This document shows positions 53,355 to 62,021 of a DNA stretch of 64,000 bases, piece by piece. The stretch comes from Nodularia sp. (in: cyanobacteria) (lineage in GTDB: Bacteria > Cyanobacteriota > Cyanobacteriia > Cyanobacteriales > Nostocaceae). How positions within the stretch are numbered: position 1 is the stretch's first letter; the number at the start of each line of letters is the position of its first letter. The notes below the pieces were generated by a model. That model was not told where the DNA came from, did no database searches, and saw only the letters and a program-made list of their open reading frames with translations. The stretch spans positions 25,751 through 89,750 of the forward strand of contig REBL01000078.1 of assembly GCA_007692755.1 (NCBI GenBank). Direction: 5' to 3'. The position numbers and the translations under genes were made by a program.

Positions 53355-54128
53355 ATGACTGCATTCTCACAAACCCCTTGGATAGCTTGCGCTAAAGCAA
53401 ATCCTCATGCCAAACTACGGCTGTTCTGTTTTCCTTATGCAGGTGGTAGTTCATTAGTCTTTCGTAACTGGCAAAGTGCGTTACCAGGAACTATTCAAGT
53501 TTGCCCTATAGAACTTCCTGGACGCGGTTATCGATTGATGGAACCCTTATTTCAGGATATTACTTCTTTAATTAAAACTATGGTTATAGACATTCAAGCA
53601 TTATGTGATTTACCATTTGCTTTTTTTGGACATAGTTTAGGTGCTTTAATCAGTTTTGAACTAGCCTGCTGCCTACGTCGAGAATATGGTCAAGTTCCCG
53701 TTCAGCTATTTGTATCTGGTCGCCAAGCTCCCAAAATTCCTGATTTCTCACCCATAAATAACCTTTCTGAACCAGATTTAATTAACGAAATATGTCGTTT
53801 GGGTGGTACTCCAAAAACCGTATTAGAAAATCCTGAAATGATCAAACTTTTGTTGCCAATGATCCGAGCAGATTTAAAAATTGATGAAACTTATAAATAT
53901 CAATATTCTGAGCCATTTGATTGTCCCATTACAGTTTTTGGAGGTTGGGAAGATCCAGAAACAAAAATAGAAGATTTACAGGCATGGCAAGAATATACTA
54001 CAGCTAAATTTGTACTAAAAATGTTCTCCGGCAATCATTTTTTTATCAATACAGCACAAGATTTATTATTAGAATCAATTAAAGTAATGCTGTTTGAAAT
54101 TGCTCAGGGTAATAACAATTTAATATGA
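53355..54128 (+). CDS. Type II thioesterase (alpha/beta hydrolase)
   Basis: LFCFPYAGGSSLVFRNW, FFGHSLGALISFELA, GNHFFI. Confidence 0.92.
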   Translation: MTAFSQTPWIACAKANPHAKLRLFCFPYAGGSSLVFRNWQSALPGTIQVCPIELPGRGYRLMEPLFQDITSLIKTMVIDIQALCDLPFAFFGHSLGALISFELACCLRREYGQVPVQLFVSGRQAPKIPDFSPINNLSEPDLINEICRLGGTPKTVLENPEMIKLLLPMIRADLKIDETYKYQYSEPFDCPITVFGGWEDPETKIEDLQAWQEYTTAKFVLKMFSGNHFFINTAQDLLLESIKVMLFEIAQGNNNLI

Positions 54129-54550
54129 ACAATACGTATCGGCTCAATAATTAGGGCTTGCTGAAAAAGTCGTGAAAAAACAACAGAAGAAATGAGTAGG
54201 TAATCAGGCAGTAGCAAAGATAAGTTTTTGTTGATTAAAATTGCCCAAAGCATCACTTTTATTAATCAAGGAAGGTAAAAAAGATGTAGTTTTGAAAAAT
54301 TGACACAAAGATCCACAAAAAATCCGTAATAACAGCAATACTGTAGCCAAAAAAAGAGTATAAAACCCACATTCCGCACAGGGTTAGCGCGTCTCAAACC
54401 CTATTGACAGTGGGATTCTACGAGAGTGTTTGTGACTTGAATCAAAAAGTGAGCCAAATTGTGAACCATAAAATGAGCAAAATGTGACTTAAAGGAAAAG
54501 ATTGCCGAAATTTAAAGGATAAGCTTGCCGAACCCAGATTCAGACTGGGT

Positions 54551-54631
54551 TTAAGCATCTTCAAGTAAACGTCGAGCTTCCCAGAAAGCTTCAACGACTT
54601 CCTTCTTCCATAAAGCAGAAGGTTTAGCCAT
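54551..54631 (-). other. Very short ORF MAKPSALWKKEVVEAFWEARRLLEDA, probable gene remnant
   Basis: Read manually on the minus strand; located among transposon-end-like repeats. Confidence 0.25.
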
Positions 54632-54753
54632 AAACTAACAGGAAAATTGATTCGGGTTGCTCGGCAATAATTCCTTTGTTATTCTTTGAATGGTAGTGAT
54701 GCGAAAATTATCGCATCTGCATTCCTGTTATCAAGATTTTCAAATACAAGAAT

Positions 54754-55266
54754 ATGACAGATGCAAAACTCCAAAGAATTTCCATTAAGCGCTCAGAGGA
54801 TAGTGTGGATGGACGGGTAATTAGCTACTTGCAGTCAGATCCTTTTAATCAGGATGAGAGTCTGACTGAGTTAGTTATCTCTACTCTCAAAGCATATTGG
54901 TTGCCTTTGGCACTGTTTAATGAGGGTGTGCGTGGGGAGAAAATGAGGCAGATTGGCATTGTGGCAATCTCTAAATTAGAAGCACAAATCAGTAACATCC
55001 GGCGAATTTGTGGGATTGATATTGACTCTGTTTATGTCACACCAATAGCTAATCATCAGATATCGATAGCAACCCAAAATGACAAAACATCTACCTGGAG
55101 AGAGATTTCTGATGATCATTCAAATAATAGTAGTCAGTCAAATGCTCAAACTAATGAAAATGAGATTGATGAGGATGATGACGACTGGGATGTAGAGGCG
55201 GCATTAATGAGGATGCCAAAGCCTGAAGAATTAAGAGACGCGAATCGAATGATGGGTTTAGGGTAA
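54754..55266 (+). CDS. Hypothetical plasmid protein
   Basis: Complete ORF with acidic C-terminal region NENEIDEDDDDWDVEAALMRMPKPEELRDANRMMG. Confidence 0.6.
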   Translation: MTDAKLQRISIKRSEDSVDGRVISYLQSDPFNQDESLTELVISTLKAYWLPLALFNEGVRGEKMRQIGIVAISKLEAQISNIRRICGIDIDSVYVTPIANHQISIATQNDKTSTWREISDDHSNNSSQSNAQTNENEIDEDDDDWDVEAALMRMPKPEELRDANRMMGLG

Positions 55267-55399
55267 TAAATCAAGAAAAACTGGCTGATGATTCATACAA
55301 TTCTCCTAAAAGTCTATGGGAATATCGGCAATAAAAAACAGACTAGGGATTATGCCTAGCCTGGATCTCAAAAAAATTATTGCAATTTACCCAACCATT

Positions 55400-55567
55400 C
55401 TAAAATGGGGCTTTGCCAGTTTCTCTGGTGTAATCCAAGTAGCCCTTGTAGTATTCCCCACTGGTTTGTTTAGGGCTTGCGTGGGTGGCTGCATCAAAGT
55501 GTCCGTCTGCGTAATCGTTGCGTGTCTTGGTGGTTGTAGCTGGGGTAGAAGCTGTTAAAGTGGTCAT
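55400..55567 (-). CDS. Small 55-aa hypothetical protein (below ORF-track cutoff)
   Basis: MTTLTASTPATTTKTRNDYADGHFDAATHASPKQTSGEYYKGYLDYTRETGKAPF*; composition looks coding, antisense to an implausible + ORF. Confidence 0.5.
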   Translation of the reverse strand: MTTLTASTPATTTKTRNDYADGHFDAATHASPKQTSGEYYKGYLDYTRETGKAPF

Positions 55568-55628
55568 AGTTGAAAAAAGTTATAGTTTTGATTGAAAGGG
55601 AATCGTTGGCGCGGTTCCCTTTCGCTTA

Positions 55629-55685
55629 CATCTATAAAATAAACAACTTATTTATAGATGTAAAGGTATGTTGTATAGGGATAAC
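55629..55685. promoter_or_regulatory. Operator-like cluster upstream of protelomerase
   Basis: Inverted repeat ACATCTATAAAATAA/TTATTTATAGATGT followed by GTATAGGGATAAC, exactly repeated at 56873-56885. Confidence 0.45.
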
Positions 55686-55738
55686 TGATGATAGATTGAG
55701 TTTACCTGTTAATTTATCTATGTATAAGGTATTGTGTA

Positions 55739-55787
55739 TATTCCTTGTTTACTCTAGACTTGAGGAAGTTGAGCAAAGCAAGGAATA
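55739..55787. promoter_or_regulatory. Telomere-like inverted repeat immediately upstream of protelomerase start
   Basis: TATTCCTTG...CTCTAGA...GAGCAAAGCAAGGAATA; same arm sequence and CTCTAGA core as the terminal palindrome. Confidence 0.65.
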
Positions 55788-55792
55788 CGCTA

Positions 55793-56824
55793 ATGAGTAG
55801 ACAGCTTAAGGACTCCGAAGAATTAGCCAATACTTATGTAGATGAGAGAGTGGCTTATTTACTGCCAAAGTTTGAAGCGATCGCACCTTACAAACTGAAT
55901 CAACGCAAGAAAGGTACAGGCGACTTGGCAGGATGGGAAAAACTGGCCGCAGTAGAAGCCAAGAATTTAAAGATTACTTACCCGGATGATAAACCAGAGG
56001 AATTAAAAATTTATAGCACTGCATTAAGGCAGATTACCGCACTCAAGAAAAGTTTAAAACTCGCTGCTAAAACTGACCTTAAGGACTCCGCACTATATCA
56101 CCCTGTTTGCACAATCATCACTCATTTTGGGAATGCCCTTTCATATCAATTTGCCAGTTATAAGGAAAAGCAGAATACTGATTATCGTCAGCGTGTTGAT
56201 GTTAGGCGTGAGCCAGAAAACCGGATAGAAATTGATTTAACTAACTCACTTAAATTTGCTCACAATACACTTACAGATATAAAAAATGGCAATGATGCCA
56301 ACTGGCTTGATGTCTCATGTTCCATCGCGCTGGTAACTGGTAGGAGAATGGCAGAAGTGCATTTATCAGCTAGTTTTGAGCGTGTCGATGATTATACTGT
56401 CAGGTTTAAAGGGCATCTCAAAGGCAAGGATAGAAAGCTGAAAATAGCTGATAAAGCTGTGTTTATCAGAGATGTGGCTTTTGATATCCCCACTTTGGTT
56501 AATGCTGATTTAGTCTGCTATGGCTTGCAGTGGTTAGGCGACAAAGGTAAACGCTTTGATAGCAATGAAGACCCCGAACGGGTAAACAGACGGTTCTCGA
56601 AAACACTTAACCAACACTGTAAACAGTTTGATATTTTCCCAGAAAATGAGAGGACATACCACAAATTTAGAGCAGCTTACTTTAGGGCTTGCGTGGTAAA
56701 TGCTGGTAGGGATGGCTTTGATTTTTTGGACTATGCCAAGACAGTTTTAATCGACAATGACGAAAAGACAATTGACAGTTATAAACGCTATGAAATTAAG
56801 CCAAAGTCAATTACCCAGATATAA
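55793..56824 (+). CDS. Protelomerase / hairpin telomere resolvase (TelK/TelN-like)
   Basis: SIALVTGRRMAEVHLSASFERVDDYTVRFKGHLKGKD, FDIPTLVNADLV, NERTYHKFRAAYFRACVV, DEKTIDSYKRYEI: R..K..HKxR..Y arrangement of the telomere-resolvase catalytic domain (from memory of TelK/TelN). Confidence 0.82.
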   Translation: MSRQLKDSEELANTYVDERVAYLLPKFEAIAPYKLNQRKKGTGDLAGWEKLAAVEAKNLKITYPDDKPEELKIYSTALRQITALKKSLKLAAKTDLKDSALYHPVCTIITHFGNALSYQFASYKEKQNTDYRQRVDVRREPENRIEIDLTNSLKFAHNTLTDIKNGNDANWLDVSCSIALVTGRRMAEVHLSASFERVDDYTVRFKGHLKGKDRKLKIADKAVFIRDVAFDIPTLVNADLVCYGLQWLGDKGKRFDSNEDPERVNRRFSKTLNQHCKQFDIFPENERTYHKFRAAYFRACVVNAGRDGFDFLDYAKTVLIDNDEKTIDSYKRYEIKPKSITQI

Positions 56825-56828
56825 ACAA

Positions 56829-56882
56829 ATCCCTATACTAGATATCTTGACAATTTGACTGCAAGGTGTTTAGTATAGGGAT
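56829..56882. repeat. Inverted repeat ATCCCTATACTA / TAGTATAGGGAT between protelomerase and next gene
   Basis: 12-bp perfect arms at 56829-56840 and 56871-56882. Confidence 0.6.
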
Positions 56883-56909
56883 AACAAACATACTTAATGA
56901 GTAAATTAT

Positions 56910-57830
56910 ATGAGTAGATGGCAGTCAGCAGGGGAAGAATTAGCCAAATTGCTTCAAGGCGTAACGGATGAAGCGACTATCAAGGAATTGGCTCAAAGCA
57001 CTGTGGAAAGCATTAGAGAAGCTTACCCGAACATAGACAGCCGTAAAAAGCCTATGGCTGATGTTCGTAAGGTTATAAGGGCTGTGTTCCCAGCAACTAA
57101 AAAACAAGAGCATAAAGGGCAATATTTCACCAATTCGGGTAAAGGCAATGTTCCCAGGTACGAGCATTTATTTTTTCAGTTTTTCACCTTAACCACTGAT
57201 GAATATGACGCAGTTGGCGACGATGCCCGGCAACAGTGGAAAGAACAGCAAGCCTCGGCAGTTACACCCACACCCGCACCCACACCCGCACCCACACCCG
57301 CACCCGCACCCACTGCCACAGCAAAAATTATGAACATTTCCCAACTAGAATTAGATAGCGAAACTCAGAAAATGGTAGAGGATGCGATCGCGCACACTGG
57401 AATATCATTGGCTGAGTTTGTGCAAAAATCTTGTGCTGTTTATTCGGCTATTGTCGTAGGTAAGGCAAAAATGTCTAACGACGACTTGACCACAGTTTCA
57501 ACTCAAGACCTACTAACTAACAGAGTTTACAAGACTCACCCCAAGCGTGCTGAGGAATTAACCAGACGCGCGATCGCCGCACTGGAAACTCATAATAATA
57601 ATTGCACTGAGAAAAGCCAGAAATGGCATATAAACCAAACTGCTATACAAAGCCTTACAGGGAGCAAGCCAGCCACAGTTAAAGAAATTCTCAAGGGATG
57701 CCAGCAACGACTGGATGACCATAACGCCAAGCATGAACTTAACCCCTATGACAACCGCAAGCCAGGACAGAAGTTAACTGAGGTCATAGACTTGGCCGCA
57801 TTAGTTCACGATGGCTTGGATGTGGTATAA
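56910..57830 (+). CDS. Hypothetical protein with (PAPT)n linker; candidate replicon/telomere accessory protein
   Basis: Directly downstream of protelomerase; C-terminal part duplicated near the window end. Confidence 0.6.
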   Translation: MSRWQSAGEELAKLLQGVTDEATIKELAQSTVESIREAYPNIDSRKKPMADVRKVIRAVFPATKKQEHKGQYFTNSGKGNVPRYEHLFFQFFTLTTDEYDAVGDDARQQWKEQQASAVTPTPAPTPAPTPAPAPTATAKIMNISQLELDSETQKMVEDAIAHTGISLAEFVQKSCAVYSAIVVGKAKMSNDDLTTVSTQDLLTNRVYKTHPKRAEELTRRAIAALETHNNNCTEKSQKWHINQTAIQSLTGSKPATVKEILKGCQQRLDDHNAKHELNPYDNRKPGQKLTEVIDLAALVHDGLDVV

Positions 57831-57863
57831 GCCCCAGGAGCGATGGCGGGGCGGAAAAGTTGA

Positions 57864-58295
57864 CTAGGGAGTAGTAGTTTTTGTGCGTGGACGGCCACCT
57901 TTTTGACCATTGCGACGAGATGCACTAACTTTAGCAGTGGAAGTAGAACTACCTCCTTTTTTAGCTAACCATTGCATCCAGGCTTTAGTCCCATACAATC
58001 CACTCATTAAACCGGGAATACTCAGATCCACGTCTAAAGTTTCCCAGTGTAATCCTTCCCCAGAAGGTGTTAACTCTACTTGCGCTAAATCTTCATCTAA
58101 AGCCCCAGCTAATCCCTGCCCTAAATGAGCCGGAAAAATAAATATAGCATCATTACTAAAAATAATATGAACCATTTGATTGTTTGGCTCATAAAAAGCC
58201 TTAATTGCCCTTGGTTCGCTTCTTTCGGCGTGGCTTCGGGCTTTTGCCAATTTGTTCAATAATTCTTGGTTGACTTGAATTTCTTTGCTCATCAT
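57864..58295 (-). CDS. DUF2442-like protein
   Basis: AFYEPNNQMVHIIFSNDAIFIFPAHLGQGLAGAL...; partner of adjacent DUF4160-like gene; likely start MMSKE at 58295. Confidence 0.6.
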   Translation of the reverse strand: MMSKEIQVNQELLNKLAKARSHAERSEPRAIKAFYEPNNQMVHIIFSNDAIFIFPAHLGQGLAGALDEDLAQVELTPSGEGLHWETLDVDLSIPGLMSGLYGTKAWMQWLAKKGGSSTSTAKVSASRRNGQKGGRPRTKTTTP

Positions 58296-58527
58296 ACTCT
58301 TGCCATTTTTGATTGAGTTGGTCTTGATGTTTTGCAACTAATTTGAGAGCTTTTATTGCGTCCTTATCGCTCATATTAGTGACAGATATCCAGTCAGGGT
58401 CTTCATCTTGACTTCCTATTTTAATTCGAGCCTCACCACCAGCTTTAAAAACATGAACATTATATGGCTCATGATCGTTTGGGTAAATGCGAATTTCAAA
58501 ACCCTCTTCTTTGACAATTGTTGCCAT
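58201..58527 (-). CDS. DUF4160-like protein
   Basis: GFEIRIYPNDHEPYNVHVFKAGGEARIKIG motif typical of DUF4160. Confidence 0.65.
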   Translation of the reverse strand: MATIVKEEGFEIRIYPNDHEPYNVHVFKAGGEARIKIGSQDEDPDWISVTNMSDKDAIKALKLVAKHQDQLNQKWQEYDEQRNSSQPRIIEQIGKSPKPRRKKRTKGN

Positions 58528-58901
58528 GATTATTTACTTATAACCTAACGCTTGGGTTTTTACCATAAAAAAATATAAAAATATGGGATAGAATAGTTGA
58601 GATTGTAGTTGCACACTCAATGCGTAAAGTGAGCCAAAGACTGACCGTGTAATTGCCCACGGTACAGGGGAAAGCAAAACCTCGAACGGTCGAATAACCA
58701 TCAAGGCGGTTGAGAACACGGCAGTGCATGGTGAACAATCCCCGACCCCAGGAAAGACCAGTCAGGGAAACAAGAAAAAAGCAGTGCTAAAAAGCGCTAG
58801 TTTTTTGCTGTGAACAAACCAGTAAAAAACAGCCAAAGTTTCAGCGCTGTATTGTGCTGTTTATAAATATTATTTTCTAGCGAATCGCCACCCATACAGA
58901 C

Positions 58902-58930
58902 ACCCCACAATCATTTGTGGGGTATTTTTT
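58902..58930 (+). terminator. Rho-independent terminator-like hairpin
   Basis: ACCCCACAA-TCATT-TTGTGGGGT followed by ATTTTTT. Confidence 0.6.
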
Positions 58931-58939
58931 ATGACGTAC

Positions 58940-59257
58940 CCGCACCAGTTTTGTACTACCCCGCACCACTACCCGCACCACTACAAAAAATGCCCTAGTG
59001 CTACAGCCCTGACTATGGCTAGATTCCAGCCTTCTTAGCCGCACCACCCGCACCACCCGCACCACTTTTTATAGGAAATGAAAAACAATGGCAAAGAAAA
59101 AAATTAAAAAAAATAAATTTCTATATTCACAAAAGTGAGTAGAACCCCTCAAAACTGGTGCGCTTGGTGCGGGTACTGCGTCAAAGCTTGATATACCGTT
59201 GTTTCAGGCTGACAACTGGTGCGGTTACTGGTGCGGGTATTGGTCAAACTGGTGCGG
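58940..59257. repeat. Iteron-like inverted arrays flanking AT-rich tract (candidate origin)
   Basis: Six CCGCACCA copies (58940-59064) then four exact TGGTGCGG copies (59165-59257) flanking A/T-rich 59065-59150. Confidence 0.5.
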
Positions 59258-60063
59258 GTGGTACAGAAAAATCTTTTAATATTTTTCTGTTCCGTTTTTG
59301 TTAAATTAAATACTAAATTACATTGAGCAGACATTTTGTATCTAAATCAGTGATTCTGGTGAAATATGTCTGCTGTTTTGCATTAATGACACTTACTTGC
59401 ACACCTTTTTAGCCTGCCTACAGTTGTCTCTAGCCAGCTTAATAATTGCCAAAATAGACAATTCAGTGCAAAATGTCTGCTAATTTGCACATCAAAAAAG
59501 AGCGAAAATTGCTGTTTAATATATATGCAGACTGGTTTTTAGGCATTATTTTTCAAATTACCACTGTCATTAAGTTCAAAATTATTGAGAATACTGTAAT
59601 ACATTGATGTTGCAAAAGTAATTCAAAAAACGGCTCAAAAAATATTTTGTAATTGTAATTACTACAAATAGTTACAAAAAAGTTGTATCACTCTGGGAAG
59701 AAAGTTGAGTGAATCCGAAAACCTCTGATTATTGTCATTAAACTAAACTTATTGATAGTAAAACAGCCGTAAACCCTAATGATTACGTTAAATGAGCCAG
59801 TGAACAGCAAACCGTCGCCCTGGAATTTTTGATAGTATTCTCCGGTAAAAATTGATCTCAGAACAGCTTATTTATTATCATTAGCTCAAAATTATTGACA
59901 AGATGAAATCAGGGCAAAAATTGATAAATTAGTTATCTTTGAGAGCCTGTAAATGAACAATAATTCAGCCAATTTGATATAATCTTGAGAGATAGTTTTT
60001 ATTAATTAAGGGCAGGGGAAGCGCTACCCCACGACTGCATCAATCTGAGCTAAAATTTTCTAG

Positions 60064-60142
60064 TTCCGTAGTAAGTACGGAATGAAAAATTATGGGGGAG
60101 TTGATACCGATATTGACACTCCCCCAGAGACAACCCATAATT
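60064..60142. promoter_or_regulatory. Candidate oriT: nested inverted repeats upstream of MobV relaxase
   Basis: TTCCGTA/TACGGAA; AATTATGGG...CCCATAATT enclosing TGGGGGAGT...ACTCCCCCA; about 50 nt 5' of relaxase. Confidence 0.45.
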
Positions 60143-60188
60143 ACCCTTAAGGGCATAAAATTCAGGCTAAATATACAACTGAAAACAG

Positions 60189-62021
60189 ATGGCAGGGTTA
60201 GCAATTTTACGAGTAGGGAAGCTGAAATCTTTTGGCAACGTAGGGGGTAGTGAAGCCCATACAGCCAGACTTCAAGAAACTACCAATGCCGACCCAGAAA
60301 AAACAAATATCAGATTGATTGGGGACAACGACCATCCTTTAGAGGAAATAGTCAAAACCAAAATAGCCACCAGCACAAAACACAAGCCCCGCAAAAATGC
60401 CGTGTTGTGTAGTGAAATGTTTTTGAGTGCCAGCCCCGAATATTTTCGACCTCATGACCCATCACTAGCAGGAGAGTGGGATGATCACCGGATGCTAGAC
60501 TTTGCTAACACCTCAAAGAATTGGTTAATTTCCAATTACAGTCATAAATGCGTCAGGGCAGAATTGCACTTAGATGAAGCCACCCCCCACATTCACGCTT
60601 ATATCGTTCCGGTCAACGATAAAACCAAACAACTCAGCCACAATGAAATGTTTGGGGGGTCAGCCAAAGAGTGCAGAATCAAATTATCCAAATTGCAGGA
60701 TAGTTATGCTGTTGCACTAGCGCCATTGGGTATTGAACGAGGAGTCAAAGGCAGTAAAGCCAGCCACACCAAAATTAAAGAATATTACCAAGCAGTTAAC
60801 AGCAAACCCTTGACTTTAGAACTGCAACGATTAGAACCCATATTGGGAGAAACAGCACAGCGATTCCATACTCGGATCAAAGCTGACCCAGTTATACAAA
60901 CACTTGACCATCAGTTAGCGGATCGTCAACGCGCCATTGAACATGAACAACGAGCCGTTCAAAATGCCTTAGCCAGCGAAAAACTCCGGCAACAACTGGA
61001 AGTAGAAGTTGTAAAGTTACAGCAGCAGACAGAAAAACTACACGACTTGCCCCTTGAGGATGTAGCTTGGCAGTTGGGCTTAGACCGTGACCATAACCAG
61101 TCGGGGCAATGGAGAGGCCAGAGTCACATCATGAATAATCAGCCAGGGAAATGGACAGGCCAGGGTAACATCATAAATATAGATGGCTCCAAATTCTATG
61201 ACATTCATCCCAGTGAACAGAAGGGTGGCGGTGGTGCAATTGACTTAGTGATGCACATTAATCAATGTAATTATGCCCAGGCGATCGCGTGGCTGCATGA
61301 TAATTTTGGTGAAGCTGGGGTAGAAAAGGCAGTCATCGCCCAAGATCGAAAAATCGCCACTGAATTTGCACAGTTAGAACCCAGACCCCAATTTGTACCC
61401 CCATCAGCTGATGAGCGTCAATGGCATAAAGTCGAAAATTACCTTACCCAGAAACGAGAATTACTACCCAGTTTTATCCAAGCAGTTCATGAGCAAGGTT
61501 TAATTTACGCTGACGAGCAACAAAACGCTGTGTTCTTGATGCGGAATTTGGATGGTGAAACCACAGGTGCATTTTTGAAAGGAACAGGGGAAGATAACAG
61601 CTTTAAGGGATATGTGAAAGGAAGCAAGCGTACTCAAGGGTGGTTTCATTTAAAACTGGGTGGAGAACCAAACGGCGAAATTGAAAAAGTTGTATTGTGT
61701 AAATCCCCTATTGAGGCACTGTCATTTGCCACTCTGGAAATGGAAGTTCAGCAAGGAATACCCAAAACCAGGACAATGTACATGGCAGTGGATAGTCCCA
61801 AAAGTCTACCAGTGGAATTTCTGCAAACTGTTCGAGCAGTAGAAGTAGCTTATGACAATGATGATCTTGGCAATGAAACTGCACGAATGATCATGGAACA
61901 GTTACACCATGCCACCAGAGTTAAACCCAAAGGCAAAGATTGGAATGAGACGCTGTGTGCATGGAGAAAGCAGCAAAAGAAACATAGGCGTGAGCATCCG
62001 GGGCAGGGACTAGAACTCTAA
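60189..62021 (+). CDS. MobV/Pre-family relaxase fused to DUF3991/toprim-like primase region
   Basis: Relaxase motif ELHLDEATPHIHAYIVPV; C-terminus with KGGGGAIDLVMHINQCNYAQAIAWL and toprim-like VVLCKSPIEALSF / VEVAYDNDDLGNETA. Confidence 0.85.
   Translation: MAGLAILRVGKLKSFGNVGGSEAHTARLQETTNADPEKTNIRLIGDNDHPLEEIVKTKIATSTKHKPRKNAVLCSEMFLSASPEYFRPHDPSLAGEWDDHRMLDFANTSKNWLISNYSHKCVRAELHLDEATPHIHAYIVPVNDKTKQLSHNEMFGGSAKECRIKLSKLQDSYAVALAPLGIERGVKGSKASHTKIKEYYQAVNSKPLTLELQRLEPILGETAQRFHTRIKADPVIQTLDHQLADRQRAIEHEQRAVQNALASEKLRQQLEVEVVKLQQQTEKLHDLPLEDVAWQLGLDRDHNQSGQWRGQSHIMNNQPGKWTGQGNIINIDGSKFYDIHPSEQKGGGGAIDLVMHINQCNYAQAIAWLHDNFGEAGVEKAVIAQDRKIATEFAQLEPRPQFVPPSADERQWHKVENYLTQKRELLPSFIQAVHEQGLIYADEQQNAVFLMRNLDGETTGAFLKGTGEDNSFKGYVKGSKRTQGWFHLKLGGEPNGEIEKVVLCKSPIEALSFATLEMEVQQGIPKTRTMYMAVDSPKSLPVEFLQTVRAVEVAYDNDDLGNETARMIMEQLHHATRVKPKGKDWNETLCAWRKQQKKHRREHPGQGLEL

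Noticed and set aside
57265-57313. Short CCCACACCCGCA repeats as CRISPR or iterons
   Set aside because: In frame within a CDS and encodes a PAPT linker; no spacer structure.
58640-58860. Possible ribozyme/ncRNA upstream of the terminator hairpin
   Set aside because: Some GC-rich stems, but no recognisable hammerhead, twister or tRNA-like consensus by eye; not supportable without covariance search.
58877-59334. Minus-strand ORFs over the CCGCACCA/TGGTGCGG repeats
   Set aside because: Low-complexity translations (VRVVRVVR) produced by the DNA repeats; not convincing proteins.
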